A DNA stretch of 32,552 nucleotides from an uncultured Elioraea sp. (GTDB lineage Bacteria; Pseudomonadota; Alphaproteobacteria; Acetobacterales; Acetobacteraceae), in contig CALLUO010000086.1 in NCBI GenBank assembly GCA_938010425.1, forward strand, positions 1 through 32,552, in the 5' to 3' direction. Both the position numbers and the translations under genes were made by a program. Below, piece after piece: positions 1-8,215 of this stretch. Positions within the stretch are counted from its first letter, which is position 1. Each line of letters begins with the position of its first letter. Under the pieces are notes generated by a model. It worked only from the letters and a program-made list of their open reading frames with translations, searched no databases and was not told the origin of the DNA.

Positions 1-1179
1 GGGTGCGGAGAGGATCCGCACCAGCTCCTCAATGCTTTCGATATTGTGCGCGGGCCGGAAGTCGTCCACGTGCGGCAGTATCGCGCGAATGCCCGCCGCG
101 CGCGGTTCGAACCCCTCGTAACGCAACAGGGGATTGAGCCAAATCAGGCGTCGGCACGACCGATGCAGCCTGTCCATAGCCTCCGCAAGGCCCGCTCCCC
201 CCTCGCGGTCGAGCCCGTCGGTGATCAGCAGCACCACCGCTCCCTGGCTGAGCACGCGCCGTGCCCAGTCGCGGTTGAAGCGCGCAATCGCCTCGCCGAT
301 CCGCGTTCCGCCCGACCAGTCGGGCACCAAGGCAGCGACCATGGCGAAGGCCGCTTCCGGGTCGCGGTGGCGGAACGCGCGCGTGATGCTGGTGAGCCTG
401 GTTCCGAAGAGAAAGACATGGGTGCGCGTGTGCGTGGAAGCGACCGCGTGCAGGAAATGGAGCAGCATCGGCGCATAGCGGCCCATGCTGCCGGAGATGT
501 CGCAGAGCGCGACGAGGGGAGGCGTGCGCGTGCGCCGTGCCCGGCGCGCGATTTCGACCAGCGCGCCGCCTCCGCGCAACGACTTGCGCAGCGTGGCGCG
601 CAGATCAGCCCGCTGGCCCCGCGGGTTGGGGCGGAAGCGCCGAGAGGGGATGGCATCGAGGGGCAAGCGAAGACGGCGGATCGCTTCGCGCGCGGCACGG
701 ATCTCGGCCTCGCTCATCGCCTCGAAGTCCATCCGCCGCAGCCGTTCCTGATCCGATACGGCAAGAAAGGCATCGACGCGTGTTGCCTCACACCGCGGTG
801 CAGGGGCGTTCCGCGGACCGGTCGTTTCGGCGAAAGCCTCTGCTGCACGGCGCGACCCCGGTTTCGCCTTTGCGGCCTCGGCCGGTCGGCGCAGGCCCTC
901 GAGCGCGGCCATCATCGCCTCCGCCACGTCACGGTCGGGGTTGCGCCAAAACAGGGCGAAAGCGGCGTCGAACACTTCCCAATGCTCGCGCCGCACCGCC
1001 ATCACTGCGCGCAGCGCTGCGTGCACCTCGGCCCGCCGCGTGAGGTCGATGTGACCGAGCGCCTCTGTGGCGTCGAGGATTTGGCCGGGGCCCACGGGGA
1101 GCCCCGCGCGGCGCAGCAGGCGCGCGAAGTGCATCACGTTGAGCGGAATGCACCCGGATCGTTCTCCGGCCGGGATCAT
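1..1179 (-). CDS. coxE: CoxE-type VWA domain protein (3' end outside window)
   Basis: Open frame of 393 codons that reaches the left edge with no stop, so the last few residues are missing. It is a CoxE-family von Willebrand A protein. The N-terminal part (about 15-100) is alpha-helical and CoxE-like. The middle is basic. The VWA domain begins near residue 222 with the metal-binding motif D227-I-S-G-S231, followed by TRIGEAIARF and LITDGLDREGG-type segments. Known role of the family: with the MoxR ATPase CoxD it helps insert or mature the Mo/Cu centre of CO dehydrogenase-type hydroxylases. I chose the ATG at 1179, which follows a purine-rich GAGGATGAAGGA stretch. It starts 28 nt after coxD and is probably cotranscribed. 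The substrate enzyme is not in the window, so assignment to CO dehydrogenase rather than another Mo hydroxylase is inference. Confidence 0.88.
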   Translation of the reverse strand, partial: MIPAGERSGCIPLNVMHFARLLRRAGLPVGPGQILDATEALGHIDLTRRAEVHAALRAVMAVRREHWEVFDAAFALFWRNPDRDVAEAMMAALEGLRRPAEAAKAKPGSRRAAEAFAETTGPRNAPAPRCEATRVDAFLAVSDQERLRRMDFEAMSEAEIRAAREAIRRLRLPLDAIPSRRFRPNPRGQRADLRATLRKSLRGGGALVEIARRARRTRTPPLVALCDISGSMGRYAPMLLHFLHAVASTHTRTHVFLFGTRLTSITRAFRHRDPEAAFAMVAALVPDWSGGTRIGEAIARFNRDWARRVLSQGAVVLLITDGLDREGGAGLAEAMDRLHRSCRRLIWLNPLLRYEGFEPRAAGIRAILPHVDDFRPAHNIESIEELVRILSAP

Positions 1180-1207
1180 TCCTTCATCCTCGCTCAAGCT
1201 GCCGTCA

Positions 1208-2113
1208 CTACTGCGCCTGCGCTTCTGCTACCAGTGCTGCCACCTGCTCGCCGCGGATGCGGGCGATGTCGTCTTGGTACTTCAGCAGCACGCCGAGGGT
1301 CTCGTCCACGCGAGCGGGGTCGAGTTCGGTCGCGTCGAGATGGGCGAGTGCGGCACACCAGTCGATCGTTTCCGCTACGCCGGGCATCTTGAACAGGTCC
1401 ATCTGGCGTAGCCGCTGCACAAACGCCACCACCTGGTGCGCCAGGCGTTCGCCTGCCTGCGGCGCCTTCAGCGCAAGGATAGCGCGCTCGCGCGCGGCAT
1501 CGGGGAAATCGACCCAGTGGTAGAGACAGCGGCGGCGTAGAGCGTCGTGGATCTCGCGCGTGCGGTTGGAGGTGATGATCACCACTGGCGGTTCGGCGGC
1601 GCGGATGGTGCCAAGTTCCGGGATTGTCACCTGCCAGTCCGCCAGCAATTCGAGCAGGAAGGCCTCAAAGGGCTCATCCGCCCGGTCAAGCTCGTCGATC
1701 AGCAGCACGGCAGGGCCACCCTCGGGGCTGATTGCCTGCAAGAGGGGGCGTTCGATGAGAAAGCGGCGATCGAAGATGCCACGGGCTAGGCGGTCCTTGT
1801 CGCGTTCACCGGCCGCTTCCGCGAGGCGGATTTCGAGGAGCTGGCGGGTGTAGTTCCAATCGTAAAGGGCGGAGGCGAGGTCGAGCCCGTCGTAGCATTG
1901 CAGCCGGACAAGCCGCCGCCCGAGCGTGCGCGCCAGCACCTTGGCGATTTCGGTCTTGCCCACACCCGCCTCGCCCTCCAGGAACAGCGGGCGGCGCATG
2001 GCGAGTGCGAGATGCACGGCCGTGCCCAGCGCGCGGTCGGCGACGTAGTCGCCGCGCGCCAAGAGCGCGATCGTTTCGTCTACGCCGGCGGGGAAAGGTG
2101 TCGTTCCGTCCAT
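1208..2113 (-). CDS. coxD: CoxD-type MoxR AAA+ ATPase
   Basis: A 301-aa MoxR-family AAA+ ATPase. Walker A is GEAGVGKT at residues 47-54 and Walker B is VLLIDEL at about 136-142, followed by a sensor-like ITSNRTREI segment and an arginine-rich ALRRRCLYHW stretch. Length matches CoxD (about 295-300 aa). CoxD acts as an unfoldase-like chaperone for assembly of the [CuSMoO2] site of CO dehydrogenase, together with the VWA protein CoxE encoded directly downstream. The ATG at 2113 is well placed. A 43-aa membrane ORF ends 9 nt upstream of it. The MoxR-VWA pairing is seen directly; the identity of the client enzyme is inferred. Confidence 0.92.
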   Translation of the reverse strand: MDGTTPFPAGVDETIALLARGDYVADRALGTAVHLALAMRRPLFLEGEAGVGKTEIAKVLARTLGRRLVRLQCYDGLDLASALYDWNYTRQLLEIRLAEAAGERDKDRLARGIFDRRFLIERPLLQAISPEGGPAVLLIDELDRADEPFEAFLLELLADWQVTIPELGTIRAAEPPVVIITSNRTREIHDALRRRCLYHWVDFPDAARERAILALKAPQAGERLAHQVVAFVQRLRQMDLFKMPGVAETIDWCAALAHLDATELDPARVDETLGVLLKYQDDIARIRGEQVAALVAEAQAQ

Positions 2114-2122
2114 GCGGTTCCT

Positions 2123-2254
2123 CTACCCCAGCGCACGGCCGAGGGCGAGGAACAGCCCCGTCAGGGCAATGACCAGGGTGATCCAGAGGGGGAGCGGCAA
2201 GCGCCGGTCGTTCGGTGGTGTTGGCTTGGGCCCTGCGTCCACCGGCTCGCTCAC
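2123..2254 (-). CDS. Small single-span membrane protein (43 aa), unknown function
   Basis: A 43-codon frame fills the gap between coxG and coxD on the same strand, starting GTG at 2254, 15 nt after the coxG stop, and ending TAG 9 nt before coxD. The product has a short polar, proline-rich N-terminus (MSEPVDAGPKPTPPNDRR) and then one hydrophobic span (LPLPLWITLVIALTGLFLAL), ending GRALG. A positive cluster next to the span suggests N-in orientation. There is no strong Shine-Dalgarno, so translation may be coupled to coxG. I do not recognise a family. The tight fit and the membrane segment support a real gene; conservation cannot be checked here. Confidence 0.55.
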   Translation of the reverse strand: MSEPVDAGPKPTPPNDRRLPLPLWITLVIALTGLFLALGRALG

Positions 2255-2269
2255 GGCCGGATCACTCGT

Positions 2270-2866
2270 TCACAGCACCATCATCAGGACGATGAGCACC
2301 CAAACCGCGATCGAGATCTTCACCCACACCGGCTGGCCTGCGAGTTCCGCCTTCCAGTCAACCCCGGCGGTGGCTGCAGGGGCTGCCGCCACTTCGGGGG
2401 CAGGCGTCTCGGGCGCGGGGGGCGGCGGCGCGACACGGTTGGCAAAGCGGGTGAAGAACTGATCGCTCAAATTCTTTGCCGTGCTGTCGATCAGCCGTGC
2501 ACCGAGCTGGGCGATCTTTCCGCCAACCTGGGCGGTGACGTTGTAGGTGAGCAAGGTCGCGTCCGGCCCGTCTTCGGCAAGGCGGACCTTTGCCGAGCCC
2601 TTAGCGAAGCCAGCGACCCCGCCCTGGCCCTCCCCAGTCAGCGTGTAGCTGTTGGGCGGGTCGATATCAGAGACGGTAACGGTGCCAGAGAAGCGCGCGT
2701 ACATCGGCCCGATCTTCAGCGCGATCCGTGCATTGTACTGGTTGTCGCCTGCCGGTTCGATGAATTCGCAGCCGGGCAGGCTCTCTTTCAGCACTGCAGG
2801 ATCGTTCAAAGCTTGCCAAACCTTGTCCCGCGGCGCAGGGATGCGCCGCTCGCCCGTCATTTCCAT
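2270..2866 (-). CDS. coxG: CoxG-type SRPBCC protein with C-terminal membrane anchor
   Basis: A 198-aa protein. Residues 1-145 form a CoxG/SRPBCC fold, starting MEMTGERRIPAPRDKVWQAL and containing the family-typical LPGCEFIE segment, GTVTV and LTYNVTAQVGGKIAQLGARLI. A Pro/Ala linker (about 147-168) is followed by one hydrophobic helix at the C-terminus (about 180-198). Known role: CoxG binds CO dehydrogenase to the cytoplasmic membrane and links it to the quinone pool. Here it heads a minus-strand run coxG - 43-aa membrane ORF - coxD - coxE. It is divergent from the transporter at 3004, with about 137 nt between, where I see no convincing promoter. No cutM/S/L-like structural genes are present. 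Confidence 0.85.
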   Translation of the reverse strand: MEMTGERRIPAPRDKVWQALNDPAVLKESLPGCEFIEPAGDNQYNARIALKIGPMYARFSGTVTVSDIDPPNSYTLTGEGQGGVAGFAKGSAKVRLAEDGPDATLLTYNVTAQVGGKIAQLGARLIDSTAKNLSDQFFTRFANRVAPPPPAPETPAPEVAAAPAATAGVDWKAELAGQPVWVKISIAVWVLIVLMMVL

Positions 2867-3003
2867 GGGTTAACCTCGCTGCGGGAGTGGGAACAAAGCC
2901 CTATAGCGGCGGGGGAAAGGACCGGCAAGGCAGACCCGCCCTTGTCGGCCATCACCGGCGCGATAGGGTGCTAGGCCACAACCGAAACGTCCCGCCCGTC
3001 ACC

Positions 3004-4437
3004 ATGCACCTGTTCCGTCGTCTCTGTGCGCCCTCCGTCGCAGCGATCGTCTTCCTCATCCTCGTCGGGCTTGTTGCACCGGCCCGAGCGGCGGAGAGCG
3101 CGATCGACGCGCGCACCCTCTCGCTGTGGTGGGTGCTGCCTTTTGCCGGGGTGCTGCTCTCGATCGCGATCATTCCGCTCATCGCGCCGGATCTCTGGCA
3201 CCGCATCTACGGCTTGGTCATGCTTGGTTGGGCAGCTGCTTTTCTCGTTCCGGCCGCGCTTCGGTTCGGCTTCGATGCGGTGGCCGACCTTGTCCTGCAC
3301 ACGGCTTTCCTCGAATACATCCCCTTCATCATCCTTCTCTTCGCCCTGTTCACCGTGGCGGGTGGGGTGCATGTCGGGGGCACGTTGCGCGGCACGCCAG
3401 GCACCAACACGGCGTTGCTCGCCATCGGAACCGCGATCGCGAGCTTCACCGGCACCACCGGTGCTTGCATGCTGGTTGTGCGCCCTGAGCTGCGCGCCAA
3501 TCGCGAGCGCAAGCACCGCGCGCACACCATGGTCTTTTTCATCTTCCTCGTCTCCAACAGCGGCGGCTCGCTGACCCCGCTTGGGGACCGGCCGCTTTTC
3601 CTTGGCTTCCTCAAAGGGGTGGATTTCTTTTGGCCAACACAGAACCTGGTCGCGCCAACACTCTTGATCGCAGCCTTGCTGCAATTGATCTACCACCGCC
3701 TCGATCTCCACTACTTCCGCAACGAGGCGGAAGAGGTGCGCGACAGTGGCGAGCCGGTGCAGCCGCTGCGCATCCAGGGCGCGGTCAACATCCCCCTTCT
3801 CATGCTCGTCGTGCTCGTCGTGCTGATGGAGGGCGTGTGGCACCCCGGCGCGGTGACCTTCCTCAAGCAGGAGATCGCGATCGAGGTCGTGGTCGGGGAT
3901 TTTCTCCTGCTCGCCATCGCCGCCTACTCGATCTGGGCCACGCCTGTACTGGTGCGCAACGCCAACGGCTTCACCTGGGGAGCGATGATCGAAGTGGCGA
4001 AGGTGTTCGCCGCCATCTTCGTCACCATCATTCCGGCCATCGCCATCCTGCGCGCAGGCCATGAGGGGGCGCTCGCCTGGCTTGTTGCGCTGACCTCGAA
4101 CGCCGACGGCACGCCGAACCCGACCATGTACTTCTGGCTCACCGGCGGACTGTCGTCGTTCCTCGACAATGCGCCCACCTACTTGATCTTCTTCAATCTT
4201 GCCGGCGGCGACGCCGAGACGCTGATGGGACCACTGGGCAACATCCTGGGGGCGATTTCCGCCGGGGCGGTGGACATGGGGGCGAACTCCTACATCGGCA
4301 ATGCGCCGAACTTCATGGTGCGTGCCATCGCCGAGGAGCAAGGGGTCAAAATGCCCTCATTCTTTGGCTATTGCGGCTGGGCCGCGGTGTTCCTCCTGCC
4401 CTGCTTCGGCCTGCTCACCGCGATCTTCTATCGCTGA
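3004..4437 (+). CDS. NhaD/ArsB-family sodium:proton antiporter
   Basis: Start chosen at ATG 3004, giving 477 aa beginning MHLFRRLCAPSVAAIVFLIL, a cleavable-looking hydrophobic N-terminus ending near ARAAES. The frame is open further upstream to 2887, but those residues are polar and unlike the family. About 11-12 hydrophobic segments follow. Family-typical stretches are LFTVAGGVHVGG, SNSGGSLTPLGD in the first half and FLDNAPTYLIFFNLAGG with GANSYIGNAPNF in the second, the paired half-helix motifs of the ion transporter superfamily (NhaD/ArsB/CitM). The likely role is Na+/H+ exchange at the inner membrane; a carboxylate or other anion substrate cannot be excluded. It is followed after 93 nt by prpB on the same strand. 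Confidence 0.8.
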   Translation: MHLFRRLCAPSVAAIVFLILVGLVAPARAAESAIDARTLSLWWVLPFAGVLLSIAIIPLIAPDLWHRIYGLVMLGWAAAFLVPAALRFGFDAVADLVLHTAFLEYIPFIILLFALFTVAGGVHVGGTLRGTPGTNTALLAIGTAIASFTGTTGACMLVVRPELRANRERKHRAHTMVFFIFLVSNSGGSLTPLGDRPLFLGFLKGVDFFWPTQNLVAPTLLIAALLQLIYHRLDLHYFRNEAEEVRDSGEPVQPLRIQGAVNIPLLMLVVLVVLMEGVWHPGAVTFLKQEIAIEVVVGDFLLLAIAAYSIWATPVLVRNANGFTWGAMIEVAKVFAAIFVTIIPAIAILRAGHEGALAWLVALTSNADGTPNPTMYFWLTGGLSSFLDNAPTYLIFFNLAGGDAETLMGPLGNILGAISAGAVDMGANSYIGNAPNFMVRAIAEEQGVKMPSFFGYCGWAAVFLLPCFGLLTAIFYR

Positions 4438-4530
4438 AGCCGCCGCGGGCCCAACCGCCGGCCGGGGGGAGGTTTTGTCCTGCGCTGTCTGCCCCGCTAG
4501 GCTGACGACCGCGCAGAAGGAAACGCCGCC

Positions 4531-5454
4531 ATGCCCTATCTCGACGCCGCGACCGTGCCGATGGAACCTGCCGGGGTGCGCTTCCGCGCCCTGGTCGCGC
4601 GAGGGCGCATCCTGCAGATGCCGGGCGCGCATCATGGGCTCGCCGCCATCCTCGCGCGCGACGCGGGGTTCGAGGCGCTCTACCTCTCGGGGGCGGCGAT
4701 GAGCGCCTCGATGGGCTTGCCGGACTTGGGGATCCTCACCGTCGATGAGGTCTGTTTCTTCATCAGAACCATCGTGCGCGCCTCGGGGCTTCCCGTGCTG
4801 GTCGATGGGGACACCGGCTATGGCGGCGTGCTGAACGCCATGCACATGGTGCGCGCGTTCGAAGAGGCCGGCGCGGCGGCAGTGCATATCGAAGACCAGG
4901 AACTGCCGAAAAAGTGTGGTCACCTCAACGGCAAAAGGCTGGTCGAGCCGGCTGAGATGGCGGCGAAAGTGGCGGCGGCGAAGCGCGCGGCACGCCACCT
5001 GTTTATCATCGCGCGCACCGATGCCGCCGCCGTCGAAGGGTTCGACGCGGCAGTTGCGCGCGCGAAACGCTACCTTGAGGCCGGGGCGGACGCGATTTTT
5101 CCCGAGGCTTTAACCAGCCGCGAAGAGTTTGCCCGCTTCGCTGAGGCCGTGCAGGCGCCGTTGCTCGCCAACATGACGGAATTCGGCCGCACGCCCTATA
5201 TGTCGGCCGCCGAATTCGAGGCCTTGGGCTACCGCATGATCATCTGGCCCGCCTCCAGCCTGCGGGTGGCGGCGAAAGCTGTGGCCGAACTTTACGCCGC
5301 GATCCGCCGCGACGGCGGCACCACGAGCATGCTCGATCGTATGCAGACGCGCGCCGAACTCTACGCCGCCATCCGGCTTGCTGAATACGAGGCGCTCGAC
5401 GGGTCGATCGCGGCCACTGTGCTGCCGCCCGAGGTGCGTCCGGCGGCTGAGTAG
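4531..5454 (+). CDS. prpB: 2-methylisocitrate lyase / PEP mutase family enzyme
   Basis: A 307-aa member of the isocitrate lyase/PEP mutase superfamily. Metal and substrate motifs are VDGDTGYGG (about 91-99) and the catalytic loop KKCGH with Cys129. The IEDQ stretch before the loop and NMTEFGRTP near residue 214 also match methylisocitrate lyase. Known reaction: 2-methylisocitrate to pyruvate and succinate in propionate breakdown. Length fits PrpB (about 295-305). The usual partners prpC and prpD are not next to it, so a related lyase or an oxaloacetate-type activity remains possible. GAAGGA lies 9-10 nt upstream of the ATG. yraN starts 10 nt after the stop, suggesting one transcript. Confidence 0.82.
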   Translation: MPYLDAATVPMEPAGVRFRALVARGRILQMPGAHHGLAAILARDAGFEALYLSGAAMSASMGLPDLGILTVDEVCFFIRTIVRASGLPVLVDGDTGYGGVLNAMHMVRAFEEAGAAAVHIEDQELPKKCGHLNGKRLVEPAEMAAKVAAAKRAARHLFIIARTDAAAVEGFDAAVARAKRYLEAGADAIFPEALTSREEFARFAEAVQAPLLANMTEFGRTPYMSAAEFEALGYRMIIWPASSLRVAAKAVAELYAAIRRDGGTTSMLDRMQTRAELYAAIRLAEYEALDGSIAATVLPPEVRPAAE

Positions 5455-5464
5455 CCCAAAAGCT

Positions 5465-5845
5465 GTGCCGGTGACGACGAGGCCTCGACGCGGTGCGGGC
5501 AGCGACCGATACGGCCGCGAGGCGGAGGAGCTCTGTGCCGCCGCGCTGGCCGCAGAGGGCTTCGCCGTGTTGGCGCGACGCCGTCGCACCCCGGTGGGCG
5601 AAATCGACCTCGTCGCCCGCCGGGGCGCGTTGACCGTCATCGTGGAAGTGAAGGCGCGGGCGCGGGCTGCCGAGGCGGCCTTCGCCCTCTCACCCCGGCA
5701 GCGCGCCCGGCTTGTTGCCGCCAGCGAGGCCCTGATGGCCGAGGAACCCGCCTGGTTTGGTGAGGAGGTACGGTTCGACGTGATGGTGGTCGGGCGCGAC
5801 GGCACGGTGCGCCGCATTGCCGACGCCTTCCGTGCCGAGCAGTAG
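5465..5845 (+). CDS. yraN: YraN family (UPF0102) nuclease-like protein
   Basis: GTG start at 5465 gives 126 aa; a second GTG at 5471 is equally possible. The family signature is clear: RYGREAEELCAAALAAEGF, then ARRRRTPVGEIDLVARR and VIVEVKARA. The E-x-D...E-V-K residues match the restriction-endonuclease-like fold of the Holliday-junction-resolvase relatives. Biological role is not established for the family. The frame stays open upstream into prpB, but those residues are a shadow of prpB. It converges on the minus-strand DUF971 gene with 30 nt between. Confidence 0.88.
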   Translation: MPVTTRPRRGAGSDRYGREAEELCAAALAAEGFAVLARRRRTPVGEIDLVARRGALTVIVEVKARARAAEAAFALSPRQRARLVAASEALMAEEPAWFGEEVRFDVMVVGRDGTVRRIADAFRAEQ

Positions 5846-5875
5846 GAGAGCTTGATCTCGCGCCGGCCAAGCCCC

Positions 5876-6262
5876 TCAGCCATCCGCCTCTGAAGCGCGG
5901 TAAACTTTGCGCGGGTGGCGCGACTTGCCCGCCGCCTCCAGCTCCGCAAGATAGCGAGCCCAGCGTGTTTCGTGATCCCGTCCGAGCTCGTAAAGATAGT
6001 CCCAGGAGTAAATCCCGGTGTCGTGCAGGTCGTCGAACACGATGCGTACTGCATAGTTGCCCACCGCTTCGACCTTGAGGATGCCAACCTCTGCCTTGCC
6101 CCACACCAGCACCTTCTGGTCGGGGGCATGGCCCTGCACCTCGGCCGAGGGGCTTTCCACGCGGAGATATTCCGCTGGCAGCACGAAACGCGCGCCGTCG
6201 TCGAAGGCTACGGTTAGCGTGCGCTCCGTTTTGGAGACGCGGAGTTCCAGCGGCTTCGGCAT
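5876..6262 (-). CDS. DUF971 domain protein
   Basis: A 128-aa protein consisting almost entirely of one DUF971 domain (the fold of the N-terminal part of gamma-butyrobetaine hydroxylase). The C-terminal half carries the characteristic VGNYAVRIVFDDLHDTGIYS and WDYLYELG stretches. In other bacteria the domain occurs next to or fused with Mrp/ApbC-type iron-sulfur proteins, but no such gene is here, so the role is open. Its ATG overlaps the stop of the Trm112 gene by one base (TGATG), so the two are translationally coupled. It is the last gene of the run that descends from ubiH. Confidence 0.87.
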   Translation of the reverse strand: MPKPLELRVSKTERTLTVAFDDGARFVLPAEYLRVESPSAEVQGHAPDQKVLVWGKAEVGILKVEAVGNYAVRIVFDDLHDTGIYSWDYLYELGRDHETRWARYLAELEAAGKSRHPRKVYRASEADG

Positions 6263-6486
6263 CAGGCCTCCGGGGCGGCGTCGCCTAGGCCCTTTGGCAA
6301 GGGTGCGGGTGCCTCAAGCGGGCGTGCCTCCTCGGGCAGCATAATCGGCACCCCGTCGCGGATAGGGTAGGCTAGGCCCGCCCGTTCGCTGATTAGTTCG
6401 TTCCGCTCACGATCGTAACGCAGCGGACCCTTGGTGAGAGGACAGACGAGGATTTCAAGCAGGCGCGGATCAATCTCTTGGTTCAT
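6262..6486 (-). CDS. Trm112 family protein
   Basis: A 74-aa Trm112/UPF0434 protein. It shows [14 protein letters not shown] near the N-terminus and [19 protein letters not shown] in the middle, both diagnostic. Only one Cys (in CPLTKG) is present, so the four-Cys zinc ribbon of some relatives is reduced, which is common for bacterial members. Eukaryotic and archaeal Trm112 activates methyltransferases; the bacterial role is not settled. An acidic/proline tail ([17 protein letters not shown]) follows the domain. It lies 9 nt after the Lon-N-domain gene and overlaps DUF971. Confidence 0.9.
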   Translation of the reverse strand: MNQEIDPRLLEILVCPLTKGPLRYDRERNELISERAGLAYPIRDGVPIMLPEEARPLEAPAPLPKGLGDAAPEA

Positions 6487-6495
6487 CGCACCGCC

Positions 6496-7167
6496 TCACG
6501 AGAGCGGAGAGCGCGGCCCCCCCTCCGACCCGCCATGAGCGCCAATCTCGATCAAGGCGAGCAGGAGATCGGCCCTGTCATCAACGGTCGGCGCTTCGAG
6601 CAGAGCCTGTTTCTCGCACGGCTCGAACGGACAGACCATGGACAGCGTCGTAACCAAGGACGCGTTCGACATCTCGCGCACCGCTTGCCAGTTGGCTTCG
6701 ATTCCCCGTGCCCGGAAGAAGGCGCGCAAGCCGCGCTCGAGCCGGGCGCGATCGAGGTCGGGCCGCTGCGCGAGGTCAAGATCCTCAGCGAACGCCGAAT
6801 AGTCCACCCGCACCCGGCGGTAGCCGCGGCGCATGGGAAGTTCAGCGATGATCTCGAAGCGGATGATCCCCGTGAGCGTGATCAGGAGCCGCCCATCCTC
6901 TGTTTCGCTGAAGGAGGAAAGACGGCCCAGACAGCCGACGCGATACAGCGCTGGCCCCGTTTCGCCAGGCGGTTCCGACGGGTTCGGCTGCACCATGCCG
7001 AACATACGCCCCTCCGAGAGCGAATCGAGTGTCATGGCGAGGTAGCGCGGCTCGAAGATATTGAGCGGAAGCCGCCCCTGCGGCAGCAGCAATGCCCCGG
7101 TGAGCGGAAAGACCGCAATCTCACCCGGCAGGTCCTCATAAGCCGGGTGCCAGGCAGAAGCGGTCAT
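6496..7167 (-). CDS. Lon substrate-binding (LON_N) domain protein
   Basis: A stand-alone LON_N (PUA-like) protein of about 223 aa from ATG 7167. Key stretches are IAVFPLTGALLLPQGRLPLNIFEPRYLAM, the hallmark of the N-terminal Lon domain, then RMFGMVQP, YRVGCLGRL and GIIRFEI. It lacks the AAA and protease domains, so it is not a Lon protease; such short proteins are widespread in alphaproteobacteria with unclear function. A TTG at 7185 would overlap the stop of the thioredoxin gene by four bases and add six residues. Neither start has a clear ribosome site. Genes before and after are tightly packed on the same strand. Confidence 0.9.
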   Translation of the reverse strand: MTASAWHPAYEDLPGEIAVFPLTGALLLPQGRLPLNIFEPRYLAMTLDSLSEGRMFGMVQPNPSEPPGETGPALYRVGCLGRLSSFSETEDGRLLITLTGIIRFEIIAELPMRRGYRRVRVDYSAFAEDLDLAQRPDLDRARLERGLRAFFRARGIEANWQAVREMSNASLVTTLSMVCPFEPCEKQALLEAPTVDDRADLLLALIEIGAHGGSEGGPRSPLS

Positions 7168-7181
7168 CACTGGAAGCGCGC

Positions 7182-8114
7182 TCAACTAAACAGCAGCGAC
7201 GAAAGGCGTCGCCGGGCCGAGACCGTCACCTCATCTGTCAGGCCCCAGGCCTCGAAGAACTTGAGCAGCTGCAGCCGCGCCGCCTCATCGTTCCACTTCC
7301 GATCGCGCCGGATGATTTGCAGCAGCTGTTCCGCTGCCTCCTCGCGCTTGCCAAGGCTGTTCAGCGCGATCGCGTAATCGAAGCGCGCCTGGTGGTCGTT
7401 AGCGTTGCGCGCAAGCCGCTCTTGCAGCTCGGTAAGCTTCGCTTGCGCCTCGCGCCCCTGTTCGGCGAGCTGGAGTGCTGCTTTTACGCCCTGGATTTCG
7501 GTATGTGCCTCGATGTTGGAGGGCAGAGTGGCGACAAGCGCGCGCGCCTCCTCGAGCCGGCCCTGAGCGATCAGCGCCCGGCCGAGCAGGCCGATCGCCT
7601 CGGCGTTCTCCGGCTGCTCAGCGAGAAGGGCGCGCAGCATGTCGGCCGCCTCGCCATGCGCGCCACGCGCGGCTGCCTCCTTTGCTGCCGCGATCACCTC
7701 CTCGGCAGGCATGGCGCCTCCGGTGAGCTGCACCAGCCTCTCAACCCAGGCCCTCACTTGGCTTTCCGGCAAAGCGCCTTGGAACCCGTCGACCGGCTGG
7801 CCCTGGTAGAACGCGTAGACCGTGGGCACGGACTGGATGCGCAGCTGGGCGGCGAGGCGCTGGTTCTTGTCGATGTCGACCTTGACCAAGCGAACCTTGC
7901 CGCCGGCGGAGCGTACCACCCGCTCTAAAGCGGGGGTAAGCTGCTTGCAGGGGCCGCACCAGGTGGCGAAAAAGTCAACAATCACCGGAACGTCGCGGCT
8001 CGCCTGAATGACGTCGGCGACGAATCTCGCCTCCGTCCCGTCCCTGATGACATCGGCCGTCCCACCGCTGCCGCGCTGGTTGGTCTGTCCCTTTGGGTCG
8101 AAATGAATATCCAT
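7182..8114 (-). CDS. CnoX/YbbN-like thioredoxin with TPR region
   Basis: A 310-aa protein from ATG 8114, preceded by GAAGGCGAG. The frame extends upstream to 8198 but without supporting features. Residues about 25-135 form a thioredoxin domain with the redox motif W-C53-G-P-C56 and the cis-Pro in SVPTVYAF. The C-terminal half (about 145-305) is helical with TPR-like repeats, the architecture of the chaperedoxin CnoX (YbbN). E. coli CnoX has lost the CGPC motif, whereas some alphaproteobacterial members keep it and have reductase activity. Expected role: protect proteins from oxidation-linked misfolding in the cytosol. It ends directly at the start of the Lon-N-domain gene. Confidence 0.87.
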   Translation of the reverse strand: MDIHFDPKGQTNQRGSGGTADVIRDGTEARFVADVIQASRDVPVIVDFFATWCGPCKQLTPALERVVRSAGGKVRLVKVDIDKNQRLAAQLRIQSVPTVYAFYQGQPVDGFQGALPESQVRAWVERLVQLTGGAMPAEEVIAAAKEAAARGAHGEAADMLRALLAEQPENAEAIGLLGRALIAQGRLEEARALVATLPSNIEAHTEIQGVKAALQLAEQGREAQAKLTELQERLARNANDHQARFDYAIALNSLGKREEAAEQLLQIIRRDRKWNDEAARLQLLKFFEAWGLTDEVTVSARRRLSSLLFS

Positions 8115-8215
8115 CTCGCCTTCCGCGCGCCTTTGGTTGAAGACCCGGGTATCCCCGTACGCGCCCCGATAACATGAGATGGGCAGGCGCGCGAACAAGC
8201 CCCGCGCCCTGGGGT

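Noticed and set aside
46-1392. Long plus-strand frame of 448 codons
   Set aside because: It is antisense to coxE and coxD, Arg/Pro/Ala-rich with no recognisable domain, and the minus strand shows clear VWA and AAA+ motifs.
2971-4341. Minus-strand frame of 456 codons opposite the transporter
   Set aside because: Asp/Glu/His/Gln-rich shadow of a membrane protein gene; this composition is typical of antisense to hydrophobic codons.
7167-7185. TTG start of the Lon-N-domain protein overlapping the thioredoxin stop
   Set aside because: Possible, but the ATG at 7167 is a stronger start and neither has a ribosome site; I kept the ATG.
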